Shown one piece after another: positions 17,307-28,734 of a DNA stretch of 64,000 bases. Made by a program: the position numbers and the translations under genes. The notes beneath the pieces are model-generated. The model was not told where the DNA came from. It did not search any database and saw only the letters and a list, made by a program, of their open reading frames with translations. Position 1 is the stretch's first letter. Each line of letters opens with the position of its first letter. The stretch is from Mycobacterium sp. (GTDB lineage: Bacteria; Actinomycetota; Actinomycetes; Mycobacteriales; Mycobacteriaceae): contig JACPVR010000001.1 of NCBI GenBank assembly GCA_016197405.1, positions 186,001-250,000 of the forward strand, written 5' to 3'.

Positions 17307-19139
17307 CTACAGGTACTGCCCCAGGTTCGACTCGGTATCGATGGCCCTGCTGGCCGACGAACTCTTGCCGGTGACCAGGGTGCGGATGTAGACGATCCGT
17401 TCGCCCTTCTTGCCCGAGATCCGCGCCCAGTCGTCCGGGTTGGTGGTGTTGGGCAGGTCCTCGTTCTCGGCGAACTCGTCGACGATGGAATCCAGCAGGT
17501 GCTGGATCCGCAGACCCCGCTGACCGGACTCCAGCACCGACTTGATCGCGTACTTCTTGGCCCGGTCGACGACGTTCTGGATCATGGCGCCGGAGTTGAA
17601 GTCCTTGAAGTACATGACTTCCTTGTCACCGTTGGCGTAGGTGACCTCCAGGAACCGGTTGTCGTCGATCTCGGCGTACATCCGGTCCACGACCTTCTCG
17701 ATCATCGCCTTGATGGTCTGCGAACGGTCTCCGCTGAACTCGGCGAGATCGTCGGCATTCACCGGCAGGTCTACCGTCAGATACTTGGAGAAGATGTCCA
17801 TCGCCGACTCGGCGTCCGGACGCTCGATCTTGATCTTGACGTCGAGGCGTCCCGGCCGCAGGATCGCCGGATCGATCATGTCCTCACGGTTGGAGGCGCC
17901 GATGACGATGACGTTCTCCAGACCTTCGACACCGTCGATCTCACTGAGCAGCTGCGGAACGACGGTGGTCTCCACATCGGAGCTCACACCGGTGCCGCGG
18001 GTCCGGAAGATCGAGTCCATCTCGTCGAAGAAAACGATGACCGGGGTGCCCTCGGAGGCTTTCTCCCTGGCGCGCTGGAAGATCAGCCGGATATGCCGCT
18101 CGGTCTCACCGACGAACTTGTTGAGCAGCTCGGGACCCTTGATGTTGAGGAAGTAGGACTTCGCCTCCCGGGCATCCTGGCCGCGCATCTCGGCCATCTT
18201 CTTGGCCAGCGAGTTGGCCACCGCCTTGGCGATGAGCGTCTTACCGCAGCCCGGAGGACCGTAGAGCAGCACACCCTTGGGCGGGCGCAGCGAGTACTCG
18301 CGGTAGAGATCCTTGTGCAGGAAGGGCAGTTCCACGGCGTCGCGGATCTGCTCGATCTGCCGGGTCAGGCCGCCGATGTCGTGGTAGCTGACATCGGGGA
18401 CCTCTTCGAGCACCAGGTCTTCGACCTCGGCCTTCGGGATGCGCTCGAAGGCGTAGCCGGCCTTGGTGTCGACCAGCAGCGAGTCGCCGGGACGCAGCTT
18501 GCGCGGCCGGTCGTTCTCGTCGAGCTCCATCATGAGGTCGGCGACGTCGGCGGGCAGGTCTTCCATCGCGACCAGCGGTTCGGCCAGCCAGACGATGCGT
18601 TCCTCGTCGGCATGCCCGACGACCAGGGCGCGATGTCCGTCGGCCAGGATCTCGCGCAGCGTGCTGATCTCGCCGACGGCTTCGTAGGTGCCGGCCTCGA
18701 CCACCGTCAGCGCCTCGTTGAGACGGACGGTCTGGCCCTTCTTCAGTACCTTGACGTCGATATTGGGCGAGCAGGTCAGCCGCATCTTGCGGCCCGAGGT
18801 GAACACGTCGACGGTCTCGTCGTCGGCAACCCCGAGCAGGACGCCGTAGCCGCTGGGCGGCTGGCCCAGCCGGTCGACCTCTTCACGCAGGGCCAGCAGC
18901 TGCTGGCGCGCCTCTTTGAGCGTTTCCATCAGCTTGGCGTTGCGCGCCGCCAGGGAATCGATACGGGCTTCGAGTTGATGGACGTCACGCGCGCTGCGCG
19001 CACCGCCCGGGGCGCCCGCTGCCTCCTGGAGCTGTTCGCGCAGGACTGCCGCCTCTCGGCGCAATTGTTCCAATTCGGCAGCATCTTCGGGGGACATGGG
19101 CACCGCGTCGCGGCCCTCTGAACGCTCTGACTCGCTCAT
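17307..19139 (-). CDS. mpa: Proteasome-activating AAA ATPase Mpa/ARC
   Basis: 610 residues. N-terminal coiled coil (~20-90, rich in Leu/Glu/Arg) that captures Pup, an OB-fold region (~95-240), then the AAA domain with Walker A GPPGCGKT (294-301) and Walker B IVFFDEMD (Asp372-Glu373). The C-terminus ends in GQYL, the motif that docks into the PrcA ring and opens the gate. It unfolds pupylated substrates using ATP. A GAGAGGAG ribosome site precedes ATG 19139. In this genome it is separated from dop by the amidohydrolase/membrane-protein module and the DUF732 gene. Confidence 0.97.
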   Translation of the reverse strand: MSESERSEGRDAVPMSPEDAAELEQLRREAAVLREQLQEAAGAPGGARSARDVHQLEARIDSLAARNAKLMETLKEARQQLLALREEVDRLGQPPSGYGVLLGVADDETVDVFTSGRKMRLTCSPNIDVKVLKKGQTVRLNEALTVVEAGTYEAVGEISTLREILADGHRALVVGHADEERIVWLAEPLVAMEDLPADVADLMMELDENDRPRKLRPGDSLLVDTKAGYAFERIPKAEVEDLVLEEVPDVSYHDIGGLTRQIEQIRDAVELPFLHKDLYREYSLRPPKGVLLYGPPGCGKTLIAKAVANSLAKKMAEMRGQDAREAKSYFLNIKGPELLNKFVGETERHIRLIFQRAREKASEGTPVIVFFDEMDSIFRTRGTGVSSDVETTVVPQLLSEIDGVEGLENVIVIGASNREDMIDPAILRPGRLDVKIKIERPDAESAMDIFSKYLTVDLPVNADDLAEFSGDRSQTIKAMIEKVVDRMYAEIDDNRFLEVTYANGDKEVMYFKDFNSGAMIQNVVDRAKKYAIKSVLESGQRGLRIQHLLDSIVDEFAENEDLPNTTNPDDWARISGKKGERIVYIRTLVTGKSSSASRAIDTESNLGQYL

Positions 19140-19285
19140 GTTGCGCTCCTCTCCCGCACCGAAAGTTGGTGCAGTAACAACTCCAACGCTACCGGCGATT
19201 CAACGAACATGTGCGCTCTAGAAATCCGACACACGGGCGGCACTGTTAACCTCGACCTCCAGTCGGGCCGAACGAAAGGACAGCC

Positions 19286-19783
19286 GTGACCCTGAAATCC
19301 CTAGCCAAAGGCGTAGCAACCTTGGCAGGTGCCGCTGCGATCGCCGGTGTTGTGTCGGCCGGTGTGACGACGACCGCAACCACCGCGGCACCCGCTGTGA
19401 CGCCCGTCGTGTTCGGCGCACCCATGCCGCTCGACCCGGCTCCCGATCTGCAGGGTCCGCTGTTGCAGACACTCAACGGCCTGGCATCCGGTGGCTCGTT
19501 CCGCGGCGCCAAGAGCGCCTACATCCAGGGCGGTATCGGCCGGATCGAAGGCATCGCCGCTGACAGCGCCTATAACAAGGCCGTCGCCAAGGGACAGTTC
19601 CCGCTGTCGTTCGTCGTCGCCGATATCGACGCCAACGGCCCGGTGGCCACCGCGAACGTCACCGCGACCGCTGCCACCGGCGGCAGCGCCACCCAGCCCG
19701 TGACCTTCGTCGCCGGCCCCAGCCCGAGCGGCTGGCAGATCTCGAAGGATTCGGCCCTCAACCTGCTGTCCTCGGTCGGCTGA
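19286..19783 (+). CDS. Secreted low-molecular-weight antigen MTB12-like protein
   Basis: 165 residues from GTG 19286, with a GAAAGGA ribosome site about seven bases upstream. Hydrophobic Ala-rich signal peptide (residues ~8-33) without a lipobox, then the MTB12/CFP-2 pattern: PVVFGAPMPLDPAPD, LQTLNGLASGGSFRGAKSAYIQGGIG, LPLSF-like QFPLSFVVADID and GWQISKDSALNLL at the end. MTB12 proteins are abundant culture-filtrate proteins of unknown function. Followed directly by a lipoprotein carrying the same domain, so this is a tandem pair. It is divergent from mpa. Confidence 0.85.
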   Translation: MTLKSLAKGVATLAGAAAIAGVVSAGVTTTATTAAPAVTPVVFGAPMPLDPAPDLQGPLLQTLNGLASGGSFRGAKSAYIQGGIGRIEGIAADSAYNKAVAKGQFPLSFVVADIDANGPVATANVTATAATGGSATQPVTFVAGPSPSGWQISKDSALNLLSSVG

Positions 19784-19785
19784 TC

Positions 19786-22002
<2,217 letters not shown>

Positions 22003-22006
<4 letters not shown>

Positions 22007-22791
22007 CCGACTGCTACTACCGCCGGTTGCCGGCCGATGGCGACGTGCAGGTTTTCGAATCCACCCATGCCACGGCCAGCAACTGGGACCCCAGCATCCA
22101 GCACGGTTCACCGCCGCTGGCACTGCTGACCAAGCTGATCGAGGAACAGGCCGCCGGAACCGGCCTGCGGGTCGGCCGGTTGTTACTCGACATCCTCGGT
22201 GCCATCCCGGTGGCACCGGTGCGGGCGCGGGCCTGGGTTGTGCGGCCCGGCAAGCGGATCGCGCTGATGGCCGCCGAGCTCGCACCGGTCGCCGACCCCG
22301 CACGCCCGGTCGCCCGGGTGCAGGCCTGGCTGCTTGCGCCCAGCGATACCGCCGATATCGCCACCGATCGGCATCCGCCGCTGACCGAAGGTGAGTGCGA
22401 TGCCGAGCCGCATGCCTGGGCAGGCGCGACCGGTTATCTGGACTCGGTCAGCTGGCGCAGGCAGCGCGGCGAGGACGCCGGCGCCGCGGTGGCCTGGTTC
22501 AGTCCACTGATACCGCTGGTCGATTCCGAGGATGTCACCGATCTGCAGCGGCTGGCGATGGTCGTCGATTCCGCCAACGGTGTCGGTGCGGCGGTCGATC
22601 CCTCGGCTTTCGTCTTCATGAACACCGATACCGCGGTCCACCTGCATCGGCTGCCGCGCGGCAACGACTTCGCGGTGCGTTCACGCGGGTCCATCGGTCC
22701 CGACGGTATCGGCGTCACCACCGCCGAGATCTTCGACCGCGACGGATTCATCGGGACATCGGCGCAAACTCTGCTCGTTCAGCGCCGCTGA
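22003..22791 (+). CDS. Acyl-CoA thioesterase family protein (TesB-like double hot-dog)
   Basis: 262 residues with features of the TesB-like thioesterase family (PF13622 type): N-terminal hot-dog with QHGSPPLALLTKLIEE and RLLLDILGAIPVAPVRARAWVVRPGKRI, C-terminal hot-dog with DSANGVGAAVDPSAFVFMNTDTAVHLHRLP and FDRDGFIGTSAQTLLV. Members release CoA from acyl-CoAs; the likely catalytic Asp lies in the second repeat. Coupled to the nuclease gene by a 4-bp overlap, an association with no evident functional logic. Confidence 0.8.
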
Positions 22792-22824
22792 GCGGTTTCG
22801 GCTGCCGAAAAAGTCTCGGCCTTC

Positions 22825-22852
22825 CCTGAATCTGTTCTCAGTCCCGTCTCAG
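22825..22852 (+). promoter_or_regulatory. Direct-repeat operator candidate upstream of the HtrA-like protease
   Basis: CCTGAA (22825), TCTCAG (22836) and TCTCAG (22847) recur at exact 11-bp spacing, one helical turn, in the 127-base gap before the protease gene. This is the layout of OmpR-family response-regulator sites; M. tuberculosis pepD is controlled by MprA through TCTCA-type repeats. A second pair, TGTGTCTAACG at 22868-22878 and 22882-22892, lies closer to the start. Binding protein is inferred. Confidence 0.5.
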
Positions 22853-22918
22853 CCGTCACAGGCATCTTGTGTCTAACGCACTGTGTCTAACGACGGTTAA
22901 GAAAGAGAACAACACACG

Positions 22919-24196
22919 ATGACGATGCCGCCACGGTATCCGACGGGCAGCCCGCAGAACCCGTACCAGAGCCCCTACGACTGGCACTACGCCCAGCCGA
23001 CGCCGCCGCCTGCGCCGACCGACCCGGGACGGCAAAACCGTTCCCGCCGTGGGCCGATCATCGTCGGCGCGGTAGCCGTCGCGCTCGTCAGCGGCGCGGT
23101 CGGCGCGTCGGCGGCGGTCGCCGCGGGTGGACACGACGAGACCGCGGCGACGGTGCAAGCCGTCGCACAGGCGCCCGCCGCGGCCCCCGCGCAGGCTCCC
23201 GCACCGGCCCCGGCCGCCAAACCACCGGCCGGTTCGGTGGAGGAGGTCGCCGCCAAGGTCTTGCCCAGCGTCGCCAAACTGCAGATCACCATGGGCAACC
23301 AGGGCGGTGAGGGCTCCGGCGTCGTGCTGTCCGCCGACGGCCTGATCCTGACCAACAATCACGTGGTGGCCCCGGTGGCCGATTCCGGCGACGGCGCCCA
23401 GCCGGCCGCCGACGGCGGCGGCGACGTGTCGAAGACGGTGACCTTCTCCGACGGCCGGACCGTGCCGTTCACGGTGGTCGGTACCGACCCGGTGGGTGAT
23501 CTGGCTGTCGTTCGCGCCCAAGGTGTTTCGGATCTGACACCGATAGCCCTGGGATCGTCGAAGGATGTCAAGGTCGGCCAGCAGGTCATCGCGGTGGGCT
23601 CCCCGCTGGGCCTACAGGGCACGGTGACCACCGGTATCGTCAGCGCGCTGAACCGCCCGGTGGCCGCCGGTGACGAGCCGGGCGGCAAGCTCGCGGTGCT
23701 CGACGCCATCCAGACCGACGCCGCGATCAATCCCGGGAACTCTGGCGGCGCATTGGTCAACATGAACGGTGAGCTCATCGGGATCAACTCCGCCATCGCC
23801 AGCCTGGGCTCCGGCGACCCGAGTTCCGGTGGCGCACAGAGTGGTTCGATCGGCTTGGGATTCGCCATCCCCTCCGACCAAGCCAAGCGCATCGCCGACG
23901 AACTGGTCTCGACCGGTACCGCCAGCCATGGCTCGCTGGGCGTGCAGCTCAGCAGTGACCGCACGAGCACCGGCGGCGGTGCGGCAATCGCCGGCGTCGC
24001 CGCCGGCGGTCCCGCGGCCACCGCCGGCCTGCCGGACGGCGCCGTCATCACCAAGGTCGACCAGCAGGTGATCGACGGTCCGGAGGCCCTGGTGGCCGCG
24101 ATCCGTTCGAAGGCACCGGGAGACAACGTGACCCTGACCTACACCGACGGTTCGGGCAATCCGCAGACCGCTCAGGTCACACTCGGCTCGGCCTGA
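22919..24196 (+). CDS. PepD/HtrA-like trypsin-family serine protease with PDZ domain
   Basis: 425 residues. Proline-rich cytosolic start (~1-40), one membrane anchor (~44-66), Ala/Pro linker, protease domain with catalytic His148 (TNNHVV), Asp194 (GDLAVV) and Ser275 (GNSGGAL), and a C-terminal PDZ domain (~335-425). The order and motifs match mycobacterial PepD, and the LTFSDGRTxPFTVVGxDP block is nearly the same, so this is a PepD paralog or ortholog without the mprAB genes next to it. Envelope protease/chaperone. The 3' end overlaps the ridA-like gene on the other strand by 25 bp. Confidence 0.92.
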   Translation: MTMPPRYPTGSPQNPYQSPYDWHYAQPTPPPAPTDPGRQNRSRRGPIIVGAVAVALVSGAVGASAAVAAGGHDETAATVQAVAQAPAAAPAQAPAPAPAAKPPAGSVEEVAAKVLPSVAKLQITMGNQGGEGSGVVLSADGLILTNNHVVAPVADSGDGAQPAADGGGDVSKTVTFSDGRTVPFTVVGTDPVGDLAVVRAQGVSDLTPIALGSSKDVKVGQQVIAVGSPLGLQGTVTTGIVSALNRPVAAGDEPGGKLAVLDAIQTDAAINPGNSGGALVNMNGELIGINSAIASLGSGDPSSGGAQSGSIGLGFAIPSDQAKRIADELVSTGTASHGSLGVQLSSDRTSTGGGAAIAGVAAGGPAATAGLPDGAVITKVDQQVIDGPEALVAAIRSKAPGDNVTLTYTDGSGNPQTAQVTLGSA

Positions 24197-24597
24197 TCCC
24201 AGCCGTCGGCGCGCCAGCACACCCAGTCGATCTCGACGAGCGCGCCGACGGCAAGGCCGGTCACACCGACACAGGTGCGTGACGGCAACCGCCCCGGAAA
24301 CCAGGCCGCGTACGCCGCGTTGAAGGCGGCATAGTCCGACCAGTCCAGCAGGTAGGCGCGCACCGAGACCACATCCTCGAGACCGCCGCCGCACAGTTCG
24401 GTGACCCGCACCAGATTGCGCAACACCTGGTCGGTCTGGGCCGCGACATCGTGGCCGACGATATCGCCGCTGGTATCGGTGGGCATCTGCCCGGTGACAT
24501 ACAGCGTGGGCCCGGCGGCGGTGGCGTGCGCGAACGGTGCGACCCCGGGCGGCACACCCTGTCCCGGGGTGAAGGTGAACGAGCGGATCCCGCTCAC
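24172..24597 (-). CDS. RidA/YjgF-family enamine-imine deaminase
   Basis: 141 residues. Family features: FTPGQGVPPGVAPFAHATAAG near the start, LYVTGQMP, and the substrate-binding Arg in LPSRTCVGVTGLAVGALVEIDWVCW. RidA proteins hydrolyse reactive enamines/imines to ketones and ammonia. GTG 24597 overlaps the TGA of the upstream amidase gene (GTGA) and is chosen over an internal start inside that gene. Coupled translation with an acetamidase/formamidase suggests handling of reactive nitrogen intermediates from amide or amine catabolism. Overlaps the protease gene tail-to-tail. Confidence 0.88.
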   Translation of the reverse strand: MSGIRSFTFTPGQGVPPGVAPFAHATAAGPTLYVTGQMPTDTSGDIVGHDVAAQTDQVLRNLVRVTELCGGGLEDVVSVRAYLLDWSDYAAFNAAYAAWFPGRLPSRTCVGVTGLAVGALVEIDWVCWRADGWDQAEPSVT

Positions 24598-25619
24598 GCC
24601 GCCGGCCAGCGCGGGAAGCACCTTTTGTCGATACGCCCGTGCACACCCTGGCGCTGATCGACGACCTGGGTGACGGTGAAGTCGACCGCGACCGACATGA
24701 ACGAATACGCATCGGCGGGACTCAGACCGTACACACGTTGCAGGATATCCAAGGTGCGCAGCGCCGCCGCCTTCATCGCCGCGTCCAGAGTGTCGCCGAA
24801 ACCGTGCACCAGCAGTTCAGTCGCAGTCTCCAGCACCGGTACGGTGAACGGCAGGTCGCGCCGAATCGTCAAGCGCAGCAACCCGTTCAGCGAAGATTCC
24901 AGCGCCGTTCCGCTGATCTCACCGTCGCCCTGTGAGACGTGCGGGTCCCCCACCGACAACAGTGCGCCGGGCACCTGCACCGGGTAGTACATCCGCCCGC
25001 CCGCCCCGATACGCCAGTTGTCGACATTGCCGCCGTGATCACCCGGCGGCACCGACGACACCCGCTCGGCTGCGGCCGGTGCCACACCCATCGTTCCGAA
25101 ATGCGGCCGCAGCGGTACCAGCACACCCGGCAGCGCCGGAGTCCGCGCAGCCGGATCGGGATTGACGATGGTGCCGGGAGCATCGGCAAGCGGTGTGGTG
25201 GTCCAGTCGAACCCGAACAACGCCCGGCCCAGCATCGCCTCGGCATCGAGCTGGTAGATGGTGACGCGCTCGGTGGGAAGCTCGGCGTAGAGGTGACCCC
25301 AGTGCGCGGCGAGGTTGGATCCGTACGGCAGCCGCGGGGTGGCCGACAGAATGTCCACCTGCAGAACGTCACCCGGGCGCGCCCCCTGCACCGCGATCGG
25401 ACCGGTCAGCAGATGCGGGCCGGGACCACGGTCGGTCACGGTGTCGAAGACCTCGGTGATGGCGGCGTCCATCAACAGGTCCGGGGCATCGCCGGCGTGA
25501 TGGGTGAGCGTCTCGATCGCCACGATGTCCCCCGAGGCGACCGTCAGCTTCGGCGTCAGTCGTGGATCGAAGTAACCCCAGTGGACGGTCGATGCCGTCG
25601 CAGGCAGGTAGTGCTGCAT
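24594..25619 (-). CDS. Acetamidase/formamidase family protein
   Basis: 341 residues of the FmdA/AmdA family (PF03069 type), which hydrolyse short amides to acid and ammonium. Recognisable blocks: VASGDIVAIETLTHH near the start, GPIAVQGARPGDVLQVDIL, GTIVNPDPAARTPALPGV, GNVDNWRIGAGGRMYYPVQVPGALLSVGDPHVSQGDGEISGTALE, and SADAYSFMSVAVDFTVTQVVD-like C-terminal region. The GDPHxxQGDGE stretch is the family hallmark. Translationally coupled to the RidA gene. ATG 25619 is the only sensible start. Confidence 0.9.
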   Translation of the reverse strand: MQHYLPATASTVHWGYFDPRLTPKLTVASGDIVAIETLTHHAGDAPDLLMDAAITEVFDTVTDRGPGPHLLTGPIAVQGARPGDVLQVDILSATPRLPYGSNLAAHWGHLYAELPTERVTIYQLDAEAMLGRALFGFDWTTTPLADAPGTIVNPDPAARTPALPGVLVPLRPHFGTMGVAPAAAERVSSVPPGDHGGNVDNWRIGAGGRMYYPVQVPGALLSVGDPHVSQGDGEISGTALESSLNGLLRLTIRRDLPFTVPVLETATELLVHGFGDTLDAAMKAAALRTLDILQRVYGLSPADAYSFMSVAVDFTVTQVVDQRQGVHGRIDKRCFPRWPAA

Positions 25620-25672
25620 CGCGTCGATGATGCCAGTGCGACGCGGTTTCGGCCTGTCGAGAAGGGCCGCTC

Positions 25673-27049
25673 TCAGTCCGCGGTGAGCGGCGTCATCTCC
25701 TCGAGCATCGTCGGCACCAGTTCGCTGACCGTCGGATGGATGTGCACGGTGTGCGTCAGCGTCGTGTACTTCGCTTTCGCCGACATGATGTCGAGGATGC
25801 AGTGGATGACCTCGTCGCCACCGACCCCCAGGATCGCGGCGCCGAGGATCTGCTCGGTCTCGGCGTCCACCACGATCTTCATGAAGCCTTGGGACTCACC
25901 CTTTTCCACCGCGCGCCCGACCCGCGTCATGGGTCGCTTACCCACCAGGGCCTTGCGGCCGGACTTGAGGACCTCGGCGACCGTCATACCGGCGCGCCCC
26001 AGCGGCGGGTCGATGTAGAGCGCGTAGGTGGGGATGCGGTCACTGACGCGGCGCGGCTCGTCGTCGAGCAGGTTGGCGGCGACGATCTCGAAATCGTTGT
26101 AGGAGGTGTGGGTGAATGCGCCCTTGCCGTTGCAGTCACCCATCGCCCAGATGTGTTCGGCGGTGGTGCGCAGCGCATCGTCGACAACGATGAAGCCGCG
26201 CGCGTCGGTCTCCACCCCGGCCAGCTCGAGTCCCAGCTCGTCGGTATTGGGCTGGCGGCCGGTGGCCACCAGCAGGTGCGTCCCGGCGATGGGTGTCGCG
26301 CCGGCACGTGGGATCAGCTCGAAACCGTTGTCACGCTTGACGATCTGCATCCCGGTGGCATCGAGTTCGGTCGCGATGCCTTCGCCTTCGAGGATCTCTT
26401 TGATGGTGGCCGAGACATCCTCGTCCTCTCGGGCGGTAAGCCGGGGGCCCTTCTCGACCACGGTGACCGCGGCACCGAAACGCCGGTACATCTGCGCGAA
26501 CTCCAGGGCGATATAGCTGCCGCCCACGATCACCAGATGCTCAGGGACCGAATCCAACTGCAGGATACCGACATTGGTCAGATAGTCGATATCGGAAAGG
26601 CCCGGGATGTCGGGCACCACGGCCCGGCCGCCGACGTTGAGGAAGAACCGGTCCGCCACCAGCTCCTGGCCGTCGACGGTCATGGTGTGCGGGCCGGTGA
26701 ACCGGGCGTGGCCGCGGATCAGGGTGCACCCGTCCATCCCGTCCAGCCAGCTCTCCAGGCCGTCACGGTCGTCCTTGACGACACCGTCCTTGCGCGCCTT
26801 GACCTTGGCCATGTCGACGGTGATATCGCCGGTGCCGACACCGAAGTCGGCGCCGCGGCGTGCGACGTGGGCGGCGTGCGCGCTGGCCACCAGGGTCTTG
26901 GTGGGGATGCAGCCGTAGTTGACGCAGGTGCCGCCGACCAGTTTGCGCTCGATCACCGCGACGGTCTGCCCTGCCGCGGTGAGCCGGCCGGCCAGCGGCG
27001 GGCCGGCCTGTCCGGCGCCGACGATGATCGCGTCGTATCGCTGGGTCAC
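25673..27049 (-). CDS. FAD-dependent pyridine nucleotide-disulfide oxidoreductase (RclA/mercuric reductase-like)
   Basis: 458 residues. N-terminal FAD motif (GAGQAGPPLA), redox-active pair Cys-x4-Cys in GGTCVNYGCIPTKTL, NAD(P)H motif VIVGGSYIALEFAQ, second FAD motif IWAMGDCNGKG and a C-terminal dimerisation domain with HIHPTVSELVPTML carrying the His-Glu dyad. No N-terminal heavy-metal domain or C-terminal Cys pair, so a true mercuric reductase is unlikely; RclA-like or another quinone/thiol oxidoreductase is a better guess. GTG 27049 overlaps the DUF4126 stop (GTGA); the longer frame to 27544 is antisense-like noise over DUF4126. Confidence 0.88.
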   Translation of the reverse strand: MTQRYDAIIVGAGQAGPPLAGRLTAAGQTVAVIERKLVGGTCVNYGCIPTKTLVASAHAAHVARRGADFGVGTGDITVDMAKVKARKDGVVKDDRDGLESWLDGMDGCTLIRGHARFTGPHTMTVDGQELVADRFFLNVGGRAVVPDIPGLSDIDYLTNVGILQLDSVPEHLVIVGGSYIALEFAQMYRRFGAAVTVVEKGPRLTAREDEDVSATIKEILEGEGIATELDATGMQIVKRDNGFELIPRAGATPIAGTHLLVATGRQPNTDELGLELAGVETDARGFIVVDDALRTTAEHIWAMGDCNGKGAFTHTSYNDFEIVAANLLDDEPRRVSDRIPTYALYIDPPLGRAGMTVAEVLKSGRKALVGKRPMTRVGRAVEKGESQGFMKIVVDAETEQILGAAILGVGGDEVIHCILDIMSAKAKYTTLTHTVHIHPTVSELVPTMLEEMTPLTAD

Positions 27050-27528
27050 GCGATACCCGCCAGGTAGACGATGACCAGTCCACCGACGACCGCGACGGCA
27101 TCTTCGACGAGCGCGGCGGGCAGGTCCTTGCCGAACTTGGCGGCCAGGAATCCGCGGGCCTGCGCGCCGCCGAGGGTGCCCAGCACGGCGCCGATGACAC
27201 CGGCGCCGATGGCGCTGTAGATGTGGCCGAACGGCGTGCCGATCACGGCACCGGCCACCGCGCCGATGACCAGGCGCGTCGCGAACTGCGGTGTCGTCTT
27301 GCGGCTCGGCGTCTTGGGCAGCTGGTCGGTGATGAGTTCCCCGACGGCCAGGACGCTCAGGATGACGACGGCGATCACGCTGCCGATCCAGGAGGCCCAG
27401 GTGCCGTCCAGATTGAGCCAGCCCAGAAAGGCTGCCCAGGCCAGCACCGCCAACGGCGTCATCGCCCGCAGGCCCGCCACGATTCCGATCAAGAGCGCAA
27501 AAAGCAGAGCAGCGAAAACGGGATTCAT
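27046..27528 (-). CDS. DUF4126 membrane protein (Rv2120c-like)
   Basis: 160 residues with about four hydrophobic segments (residues ~5-25, 45-65, 84-103, 108-125) and a final one at 142-158. Gly/Ala-rich repeats (GAVAGAVIGTPFGHIY, GAGVIGAVLGTLGGAQ) are typical of DUF4126. No activity known. Same position and length as Rv2120c beside hisG in M. tuberculosis, as I recall. Its stop overlaps the start of the flavoprotein gene, so the two are co-translated. Confidence 0.85.
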   Translation of the reverse strand: MNPVFAALLFALLIGIVAGLRAMTPLAVLAWAAFLGWLNLDGTWASWIGSVIAVVILSVLAVGELITDQLPKTPSRKTTPQFATRLVIGAVAGAVIGTPFGHIYSAIGAGVIGAVLGTLGGAQARGFLAAKFGKDLPAALVEDAVAVVGGLVIVYLAGIA

Positions 27529-27568
27529 AAGGGGACGCTAACACCGCGGGCGACCCCGCGCCCGGGTA

Positions 27569-28420
27569 TCAGAAGCGGCAGAACCTGATGTCGGAGGCCA
27601 GAATTGCCTTGGCGCCGATGGCCGCCAGCTCGTCCATGATGGCGTTGACGGTGCGGCGCGGCACCAGCGCGCGCACCGCGACCCAGGCGGGATCGGCCAG
27701 CGGCGCGATGGTCGGGGACTCCAGGCCGGGCGTGACCGCGGTCGCCTCGTCCAGCACGCTGCGCGGGCAGTCGTAGTCGAGCATCAGATACTGCTGGCCG
27801 AAGACCACGCCCTGGACCCGGCCGGCGAGCTGGTCGCGCGCTGCCGCGGTGTCCGGGTCGGCATCGCTGCGCTCGATGAGCACCGCTTCGGAATCGCACA
27901 GCGCCTCGCCGAAGGCCACCAGCCCGTGCAGGCCGAGGGTGCGACCGGTGCCGACGATATCGGCGATCACGTCGGCCAGCCCGAGTTGCACCGAGATCTC
28001 CACCGCACCGTCGAGCCGGATCACGGTGGCCTCGATACCCCTGGCGGCCAAGTCTTTTCGGACCAGGTTCGGGTAGGCGGTGGCGATCCGGCAGCCGGCC
28101 AGGTCGGGGATCGTCCAGTCCCGGCCCGCCGGGGCGGCGTAGCGGAACGTCGAGGAGCCGAAACCCAGCGCCAGCCGTTCGGCGACCGGCGCATCGGACT
28201 CTCGCGCCAGGTCGCGGCCGGTGATACCGAAGTCCAGCTCCCCTGAGCCGACGTAGATCGCAATATCCTTGGGCCGCAGGAAGAAGAACTCGACGTTGTT
28301 GGCCGGATCGACGACCGTGAGGTCCTTGGGGTCACGACGGCGCCGGTACCCGGCCTCGGACAGGATCTCGGCGGCGGACTCGCTCAGCGCACCCTTGTTG
28401 GGAACCGCGACGCGCAGCAT
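27569..28420 (-). CDS. hisG: ATP phosphoribosyltransferase HisG (long form)
   Basis: 283 residues; catalyses the first step of histidine biosynthesis, condensing ATP and [17 protein letters not shown] start, PRPP-binding region GSGRTL-like [13 protein letters not shown], and a C-terminal ACT-like regulatory domain ([23 protein letters not shown]) mark the long, histidine-inhibited form that needs no HisZ. ATG 28420 matches the conserved N-terminus; GTG 28429, which overlaps the hisE stop, is a coupled alternative adding three residues. Ends in SDIRFCRF. Confidence 0.96.
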   Translation of the reverse strand: MLRVAVPNKGALSESAAEILSEAGYRRRRDPKDLTVVDPANNVEFFFLRPKDIAIYVGSGELDFGITGRDLARESDAPVAERLALGFGSSTFRYAAPAGRDWTIPDLAGCRIATAYPNLVRKDLAARGIEATVIRLDGAVEISVQLGLADVIADIVGTGRTLGLHGLVAFGEALCDSEAVLIERSDADPDTAAARDQLAGRVQGVVFGQQYLMLDYDCPRSVLDEATAVTPGLESPTIAPLADPAWVAVRALVPRRTVNAIMDELAAIGAKAILASDIRFCRF

Positions 28421-28425
28421 CGCGC

Positions 28426-28707
28426 TCACAGCTTGCCGTAGACGTCGTCGAGGGTCAGGCCGCGCGAGACCATGAGCACCTGCGTCCAGTACAGCAACTG
28501 GCTGATCTCCCCGGCCAGCGCCTCGTCGGACTCGTGTTCGGCGGCCAGCCACACCTCGCCGGCCTCCTCGAGGATCTTCTTGCCCACGGTGTGCACCCCG
28601 GCGTCCAGCGCGGCGACGGTAGCGCTACCGGCAGGACGCGTGCGCGCGCGTTCGGTGAGTTCGGCGAACAACGCGTCGAAGGTCTTCACGGCAGGCGATT
28701 GTTCCAT
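28426..28707 (-). CDS. hisE: Phosphoribosyl-ATP pyrophosphohydrolase HisE
   Basis: 93 residues, stand-alone HisE (not fused to HisI). MazG-like helical fold with [18 protein letters not shown] and [13 protein letters not shown], carrying the Glu/Asp residues that bind Mg2+. Hydrolyses phosphoribosyl-ATP to phosphoribosyl-AMP. ATG 28707 ([10 protein letters not shown]) fits the family length; a further in-frame ATG seven codons earlier is possible. Immediately upstream of hisG. Confidence 0.95.
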   Translation of the reverse strand: MEQSPAVKTFDALFAELTERARTRPAGSATVAALDAGVHTVGKKILEEAGEVWLAAEHESDEALAGEISQLLYWTQVLMVSRGLTLDDVYGKL

Positions 28708-28734
28708 GTCGCCGCCGACCGGGGCCAACGAGTA

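Noticed and set aside
17499..19121. 540-codon plus-strand frame opposite mpa
   Set aside because: Antisense shadow of a clear AAA ATPase with Walker motifs on the minus strand.
25673..27049. True mercuric reductase (MerA)
   Set aside because: Lacks the N-terminal metal-binding domain and the C-terminal Cys pair, and no mer genes are near; only the general flavoprotein motifs match.
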